Positions 5,464 through 9,400 of a stretch of DNA of 9,400 nt are shown here, in pieces. The position numbers and the translations under genes were made by a program. The stretch comes from Thermococcales archaeon 44_46 (lineage in GTDB: Archaea; Methanobacteriota_B; Thermococci; Thermococcales; Thermococcaceae), in NCBI GenBank assembly GCA_001507935.1, contig LGET01000050.1:1-9400 (forward strand). The letters run 5' to 3'. The notes below the pieces were generated by a model. It worked only from the letters and a program-made list of their open reading frames with translations, had not been told where the DNA came from and ran no database searches. Each line of letters begins with the position of its first letter. Within the stretch, counting starts at the first letter, position 1.

Positions 5464-6807
5464 ATGGCCGAAAAGAAAAGAAAGAGGGTCGTAATTCTTG
5501 GTGCGGCAGGAAGGGATTTCCACAACTTCAACACGTTCTTCAGAGACAATCCCGAATATGAAGTGGTAGCTTTCACAGCCACCCAGATTCCAGACATCGA
5601 GGGTAGAATTTACCCACCAGAGCTTGCTGGTGAGCTTTATCCAAACGGAATCCCAATATGGAACGAAGATGACCTTGAAAAGATAATCAAAGAACACGAC
5701 ATTGACATAGTTGTGTTCGCTTACTCAGATGTTTCCCATGAACACGTTATGCACCTTGCCTCAAGGGCACATGCCGCTGGTGCTGACTTCTGGCTTCTCG
5801 GACCAAAGAGCACAATGATAAAGAGCACCAAGCCAGTTGTAGCAGTTACAGCCGTTAGAACAGGTTGTGGAAAGAGCCAAACATCAAGGAAAGTTGCCCA
5901 GCTCCTCCAAGAGATGGGCTACAAAGTAGTTGCCATAAGACACCCAATGCCCTATGGAGATTTGAGAAAGCAGGTTGTCCAGAGGTTTGCAACCTTTGAA
6001 GACCTCGACAAGTACGAGTGCACTATCGAGGAGAGAGAAGAATACGAGCCATACATAGAGAGGGGCATGGTCGTCTATGCTGGCGTTGACTACGAGAAGA
6101 TGCTCCGCGAGGCGGAGAAAGAAGCCGACATAATCCTCTGGGACGGAGGAAACAACGACTTCCCATTCTACGTTCCAGACCTCTGGATAGTAGTTACCGA
6201 CCCGCACAGACCTGGACACGAGCTTAAGTACCACCCAGGTGAGACCAACTTCAGAGCAGCCGATGTGATAATTATAAACAAGATTGATACAGCAAACAGA
6301 GATGACATTCAAAAGGTAAGGGAGAGCATAGAGAAAGTCAACCCGAACGCCATTGTAATCGAAGCCGCTTCCCCAATCTTCGTTGACAAGCCAGAGCTCA
6401 TTAAGGGCAAGAGAGTTCTCGTGGTTGAGGATGGTCCAACACTCACACACGGTGGAATGAAATACGGAGCAGGCTACGTTGCAGCCAAGAAGTTTGGAGC
6501 CAAGGAGATCATCGACCCAAGACCCTACGCCGTTGGCTCAATAGTTGAAACATACAAGAAGTACCCACACCTCGACGTTATCTTACCAGCAATGGGCTAC
6601 GGTAAGAAGCAGATCAAGGAGCTTGAGGAGACCATCAACAGAGCAGATGCAGATGTGGTCATCATGGGAACCCCAGTTGACCTTAGAAGATTCATGAACC
6701 TCAACAAGCCAGCCGTCAGAGTCAGGTACGAGCTTGAGGAGATAGGATATCCAAAACTCAAGGACATTCTCAAGGAATTCGTAGAAAAGCACGTTAAGAA
6801 GGAGTGA
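5464..6807 (+). CDS. Cyclic 2,3-diphosphoglycerate synthetase-like P-loop protein (COG2403 type)
   Basis: A 447-residue soluble protein, close in length to the Methanothermus fervidus cyclic 2,3-diphosphoglycerate synthetase (about 460 residues), whose family it resembles. The N-terminal third looks like a Rossmann-type domain: strand VVILG then GAAGRD (13-18), with a conserved SHEHVMHLASRAHAAG segment. The central domain is a SIMIBI-like P-loop NTPase. Its variant Walker A is VRTGCGKS (131-138), in which the usual first glycine is valine. The Walker B-like ILWDGGNND ends at 232, and a GTPase-style NKID motif is at 272-275. The C-terminal part carries THGGMKYGAGYVAAKKFGA and a DPRPYAVGS segment. 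The M. fervidus enzyme cyclises 2,3-bisphosphoglycerate using ATP. Thermococcales are not known to me as cDPG accumulators, so substrate and role here are open. It is monocistronic, with its own promoter and a T-rich end. Confidence 0.83.
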   Translation: MAEKKRKRVVILGAAGRDFHNFNTFFRDNPEYEVVAFTATQIPDIEGRIYPPELAGELYPNGIPIWNEDDLEKIIKEHDIDIVVFAYSDVSHEHVMHLASRAHAAGADFWLLGPKSTMIKSTKPVVAVTAVRTGCGKSQTSRKVAQLLQEMGYKVVAIRHPMPYGDLRKQVVQRFATFEDLDKYECTIEEREEYEPYIERGMVVYAGVDYEKMLREAEKEADIILWDGGNNDFPFYVPDLWIVVTDPHRPGHELKYHPGETNFRAADVIIINKIDTANRDDIQKVRESIEKVNPNAIVIEAASPIFVDKPELIKGKRVLVVEDGPTLTHGGMKYGAGYVAAKKFGAKEIIDPRPYAVGSIVETYKKYPHLDVILPAMGYGKKQIKELEETINRADADVVIMGTPVDLRRFMNLNKPAVRVRYELEEIGYPKLKDILKEFVEKHVKKE

Positions 6808-6808
6808 A

Positions 6809-6829
6809 TTCTTTCCTTTCTTTTATATT
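6809..6829 (+). terminator. T-rich terminator after the cDPGS-like gene
   Basis: The stop codon is followed at once by ttctttcctttcttttatattc-type pyrimidine-rich sequence (T-dominated for about 20 bases), the usual archaeal intrinsic termination signal. Short palindromes (GACTTCTAAGTC at 6832-6843 and GTCAAGTTTGAC at 6841-6852) follow and may contribute. Confidence 0.5.
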
Positions 6830-6924
6830 CTGACTTCTAAGTCAAGTTTGACACCATGCTCTTTTGTCCTATACTCCAATTGGTGCCCCATGATTTGTGT
6901 TTTGTTTTCGTTTACTCTTTCTAA

Positions 6925-6970
6925 TTAGAAATCTTTATAAAGTTCGATGGTAACAAGTACTCCGAGGTGA
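6925..6970 (+). promoter_or_regulatory. Promoter and ribosome site of the small membrane protein gene
   Basis: TTAGAAATC (BRE-like) precedes a strong TATA box TTTATAAAG at 6934-6942. The expected transcript start is near 6962, and the ribosome site GAGGTGA at 6964-6970 lies 4 bases before ATG 6975. The leader is therefore only about a dozen bases. Confidence 0.65.
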
Positions 6971-6974
6971 AATC

Positions 6975-7160
6975 ATGCTGGGAATGTGGTGGACAATAAG
7001 TTTGATAATTGGGCTTTTGAGCCTCTTATGGGTGGCTTACGACATCGCCAAAAACCAAAAAGACATGGGCACTAGCAGAAAAATTCTATGGATAATTGTG
7101 GCACTGCTGTTCGGTCTAATTGGAGCTGCTGCATACTACATTGTGGAGAAGAGGGATTAA
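6975..7160 (+). CDS. Small two-helix membrane protein, PLDc_N-like
   Basis: A 61-residue protein with two membrane-spanning segments, about residues 4-22 (WWTISLIIGLLSLLWVAY) and 38-56 (LWIIVALLFGLIGAAAYYIV). They are joined by a polar loop, DIAKNQKDMGTSRK, and followed by the charged end EKRD. The pattern of a short helix, W-x-x-Y-D, a polar loop, then a W-x-x-x-x-L-x-G-x-x-G-A-x-x-Y-Y helix matches the small 'phospholipase D-nuclease N-terminal' (PLDc_N) domain found as stand-alone proteins in many prokaryotes. Such proteins have no established enzymatic role and the name does not imply nuclease activity. The start is well supported by GAGGTGA and a TATA box. Its stop codon overlaps the stop of the convergent helicase gene by 4 bp. 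Confidence 0.85.
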   Translation: MLGMWWTISLIIGLLSLLWVAYDIAKNQKDMGTSRKILWIIVALLFGLIGAAAYYIVEKRD

Positions 7161-9088
7161 GTCCCTTCAACTTTAATTTTTTCTCCCCTATAAAACTCTA
7201 TAAGGTGTCTCTTCATTGACGCTAAAGTTACAGGCTTTAGTGTTTCTCTCATCCAATCTGGGAGGTCTCTTTGAACAGACTTCCAGAGCAAACGGTAATC
7301 CAAGACTATTATCGCTCCTTTTTCTTCTTCACTTCTGTGCACTCTTCCAGCAGCCTGAACGAGCTTCCTATGAGCCGGTAAAATATAACCATAGTACCTT
7401 CCCTTCCCAGGAAACTTGTTTTCGAAGTACCTTATTTGAGCTTGAACCCTCGGCGTTGGCCGCGCATAGGGAATGCCCACTAAAACAACGCCGTTCATCT
7501 CATCTCCGCTGTAATCCTGCCCTTCACTGTTCCTTCCTCCCATCACACCAAGCAAAACAGCCCCATCCTTCTTTGCTTCCTCCTTAAATGCCATCACCAA
7601 AAGGTCATTCTCTTTTGAAGAGGCTCCTTTCTTCTCGATAAATACCTTTTTTCCAGTCTCTTCTCTTATCCGTACATCTACATTGGCAGACAAAAGCCCT
7701 TCAAGGACTTCATAAGAAGCCGTGAAGACGCCAACGTTTTTTGGGATGAGCTTTGCTGCTTCAACAACATATCTAGCAAGCTTCTTGTAAAGTTCAAGGC
7801 TTCTCTCGTCCCCCCTTGTGGAGACATCCCTAGCAACTAAAACAAGGGCATTTTCTCTTTTAACCATCCGGGGGAATTTTTTAAGCCTGCCCTCTACTCC
7901 CATTATATCTGCAAAAGCCTCTAGGGGAGTTAGCGTTCCAGACATGAAGATTGCCGATTGCACATTCTTAATAAAACTCAGAGCTTTTGAAGGATCCAAT
8001 GCCACAAGCTCAAGAGAGAAGCCTTTATCTCTGCTCATCAAAAAGAGATAATCCTCCTTCCCGATAAGGGCAAACCAAAGGAGCAAAAACTCTCCCACCC
8101 TTCCGACATAGCTCCTTGGAGGAAGGTTTCTCTCGATTTTGTCCTCCCTTATTGCATCTCCAGCCTTTACCATTTGATCGAGAATTCTAATAAGCTGTCT
8201 CTCATTAATTCCCAGAACGTCAAAAACGTGGTAAAAGATGCTTTCAGGAAGTATGGGAACTTCTTCAACCTTCATATCCTTTAATTTTTCCTGATAGAGA
8301 TTCTCCAATCCCTTTAGAAAGATGCTCAAAAAATTGGCAATCTCGTGTTCCTTGTATTCATCGGCTTCTTTTATTGCCCTGTTGATGCTATGGACGCTTA
8401 CTTTGTCGCTTAGGGCATTTATTGCCTGATCCGGTAGATTATGTGCTTCATCGAAGATCACTATCAAGTCGGAATAGTCAAAATCAAAATAGCTCATAAA
8501 GTTCTCCCTGATAGCTGGATTTATCATGTAGAGGTAGCTCGCCACTATTACATCAGAATTAAGTGCAACCTTCCGGGTAAGCTCGTAAGGACAGAAGTCA
8601 AACATTTTAGAATAGGTGAGCACTGTTATGGGTTCCGCAGGCGTTTGAATGAAGTACTGGACAAGTTCGTCAAATTCTTCCTTCTTTTTCTTTAAGTTTT
8701 CAAAAAACTCGCATTTGCCAAGCTTTTTGAGATTTTTGCAGACTATCATCGCGTTGTAAGCGTCGGGGGCAAAGTTTTGGATATACTGGTGAAGGCAAAG
8801 TTCTTTTCTGCTCCTGAACTCAACTCCGCTTACATGGGTTTTCTTGCTTATGGCTTTGAGCTCTTCTATAACTCTGTCCATCTGCTTATGCGTTCTTGCG
8901 AGGTAGATTATCTTGTATCCCATCTCCTTGGCATAGGGCAAAGCTCCAGCCAACACACTTACAGTTTTTCCAAAGCCTGTTGGAGCCTCAATGACAAGAT
9001 TTTCGCCGTTCCTTACTGCATTATCCACTAGCTTGATGAACTCTTCTTGGTTTGGCCTTAAGGAGTTATAGGGAAAGTATTTGCTCAT
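7157..9088 (-). CDS. xpd: XPD/Rad3-type iron-sulfur DNA helicase
   Basis: A 643-residue superfamily 2 helicase, slightly longer than well-studied archaeal XPDs (roughly 550-620 residues). It starts MSKYFPYNSLRPNQEEFIKL, with a Q-like motif before Walker A EAPTGFGKT (34-42). Four cysteines, C98, C117, C126 and C166, lie between motifs I and II. This is the arrangement that holds the 4Fe-4S cluster needed for 5'-3' unwinding in XPD. Walker B is the DEAH box FDEAH (212-216). The C-terminal helicase domain has SGTLTP (383-388), GVMGGRNSEGQDY (514-526) and motif VI QAAGRVHR (578-585). All catalytic elements look intact. In archaea XPD is thought to act in DNA repair or lesion handling. The gene is divergent from the gene at 9156 and converges on the small membrane-protein gene with a 4-bp tail overlap. 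The start was chosen by the TATA spacing; the ribosome site is weak. Confidence 0.95.
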   Translation of the reverse strand: MSKYFPYNSLRPNQEEFIKLVDNAVRNGENLVIEAPTGFGKTVSVLAGALPYAKEMGYKIIYLARTHKQMDRVIEELKAISKKTHVSGVEFRSRKELCLHQYIQNFAPDAYNAMIVCKNLKKLGKCEFFENLKKKKEEFDELVQYFIQTPAEPITVLTYSKMFDFCPYELTRKVALNSDVIVASYLYMINPAIRENFMSYFDFDYSDLIVIFDEAHNLPDQAINALSDKVSVHSINRAIKEADEYKEHEIANFLSIFLKGLENLYQEKLKDMKVEEVPILPESIFYHVFDVLGINERQLIRILDQMVKAGDAIREDKIERNLPPRSYVGRVGEFLLLWFALIGKEDYLFLMSRDKGFSLELVALDPSKALSFIKNVQSAIFMSGTLTPLEAFADIMGVEGRLKKFPRMVKRENALVLVARDVSTRGDERSLELYKKLARYVVEAAKLIPKNVGVFTASYEVLEGLLSANVDVRIREETGKKVFIEKKGASSKENDLLVMAFKEEAKKDGAVLLGVMGGRNSEGQDYSGDEMNGVVLVGIPYARPTPRVQAQIRYFENKFPGKGRYYGYILPAHRKLVQAAGRVHRSEEEKGAIIVLDYRLLWKSVQRDLPDWMRETLKPVTLASMKRHLIEFYRGEKIKVEGT

Positions 9089-9099
9089 CTCAACTCATC

Positions 9100-9151
9100 A
9101 AAAAGGTTATTAATGAAGGTTTTTAACTTTTCCCAAAGTGAAGAGAGGGAG
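9100..9151 (+). promoter_or_regulatory. Promoter and ribosome site of the gene at 9156
   Basis: AAAAAGG (9100-9106) followed by TTATTAAT (9107-9114) is a fair BRE/TATA pair, predicting a transcript start near 9135. The second AT box at 9119-9127 is too close to leave room for a leader. The ribosome site GAGAGGGAG at 9143-9151 is 4 bases before ATG 9156. Confidence 0.45.
9118..9133 (-). promoter_or_regulatory. Promoter of the XPD helicase gene
   Basis: On the minus strand GGAAAA (BRE-like, about 9128-9133) is followed by GTTAAAAACC (TATA-like, 9118-9127). This predicts a transcript start near 9097-9100 and a leader of about ten bases before the ATG at 9088. The box lies between the divergent genes. 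Confidence 0.5.
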
Positions 9152-9155
9152 TAAA

Positions 9156-9400
9156 ATGGAAGAATATCAAAAAAACTGATAGAGGCTGGAATTGAGGGAG
9201 CTATAATCACGGTTTTAGCTTACCTTTTCTACTACCAGAACTACCTTCTCTACAAGTGGCATCGCGGTCTTCCGTTGCCGTCAAAAATTCCCTTCGTAAT
9301 AGCTGGAATTCTCACAGGAGCGGCTTATTTCATTTACAAACTCTACAAAATCTACCCCATGATGCAAAAGGAGAAAATAGCGAATGTAATAAGAGAAGAA
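9156..9400 (+). pseudogene. Small membrane protein gene, frameshifted at an A7 run, 3' end outside window
   Basis: From ATG 9156 the frame reads MEEYQKN and stops at TGA 9177-9179, directly after seven A (9169-9175). A different frame opens at 9176 and stays open to the window edge for 75 codons. It has strong membrane-protein character: LIEAGIEGAIITVLAYLF, then YYQNYLLYKWHRGLPLPSKI, then a second hydrophobic segment IPFVIAGILTGAAYFIYKLY and a charged tail. That frame has an in-frame TAA overlapping the ATG of the other frame and no ATG or GTG near its beginning, while the other frame has a good ribosome site. Adding one A would fuse them as MEEYQKKLIEAGIEGA. This is either a true mutation, a sequencing error in the homopolymer, or slippage expression. 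The protein family is not recognised. Confidence 0.68.

Noticed and set aside
5884..6450. A 188-codon minus-strand ORF inside the cDPGS-like gene.
   Set aside because: It is the antisense shadow of a strongly conserved coding frame, is rich in unlikely runs of W, C and V, and has no ribosome site or promoter.
7216..9031. Several plus-strand ORFs of 77-123 codons within the XPD gene.
   Set aside because: All are opposite an uninterrupted helicase frame with every motif in place; none has a promoter or ribosome site.
1..9400. CRISPR repeats, insertion sequences, tRNA or rRNA genes, and defence or toxin-antitoxin modules.
   Set aside because: No regularly spaced direct repeats, terminal inverted repeats with a transposase, cloverleaf or rRNA-like segments were seen, and the genes present are typical chromosomal housekeeping or conserved archaeal genes.

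Overview
The window looks like a chromosomal stretch from a hyperthermophilic archaeon of the order Thermococcales (Thermococcus/Pyrococcus type) with moderate GC. The evidence is an Alba chromatin protein, an archaeal proteasome beta subunit with the short Thermococcales-type propeptide, an XPD/Rad3 iron-sulfur helicase, and archaeal gene-start architecture throughout: purine-rich BRE plus AT-rich TATA box about 25 bp before the inferred transcript start, and GAGGTGA-like ribosome sites. I do not name a species.

Layout. Positions 1-166 (minus) hold the N-terminus of adenylosuccinate lyase (purB), divergent from the alba gene (352-627, plus). Next come a putative membrane-anchored ArsR-type regulator (738-1334), a CBS-pair/zinc-ribbon protein (1393-1926), a proteasome beta subunit (2024-2623) and, 22 bp further on and probably co-transcribed, a membrane-anchored HEXXH metallopeptidase-like protein (2646-3737). 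After a structured 188-bp gap lies a PAPS-reductase-like PP-loop protein with a long N-terminal extension (3926-5197, apparently leaderless). A 257-bp gap with only doubtful small ORFs leads to a protein of the cyclic 2,3-diphosphoglycerate synthetase / COG2403 'predicted GTPase' family (5464-6807). A 61-residue two-helix membrane protein (6975-7160) overlaps tail-to-tail by 4 bp with an XPD-type helicase on the minus strand (7157-9088). A divergent small membrane-protein gene starts at 9156, is frameshifted at a run of seven A, and runs off the right edge.

How the genes relate. Most genes appear to have their own promoter, so this is mainly a row of monocistronic housekeeping and regulatory genes. 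The only clear co-transcription candidate is proteasome beta plus metallopeptidase, which suggests but does not prove a shared role in protein turnover. I see no mobile element, CRISPR array, rRNA, tRNA or sign of an accessory island. The most unusual content is the set of poorly characterised conserved archaeal genes (cDPGS-like GTPase, PAPS-reductase-like protein, membrane-anchored regulator, peptidase beside the proteasome), the A7 frameshift at the right end, and the intergenic hairpins at 3824-3882. Nothing here is firm evidence for a wholly new multi-gene system.
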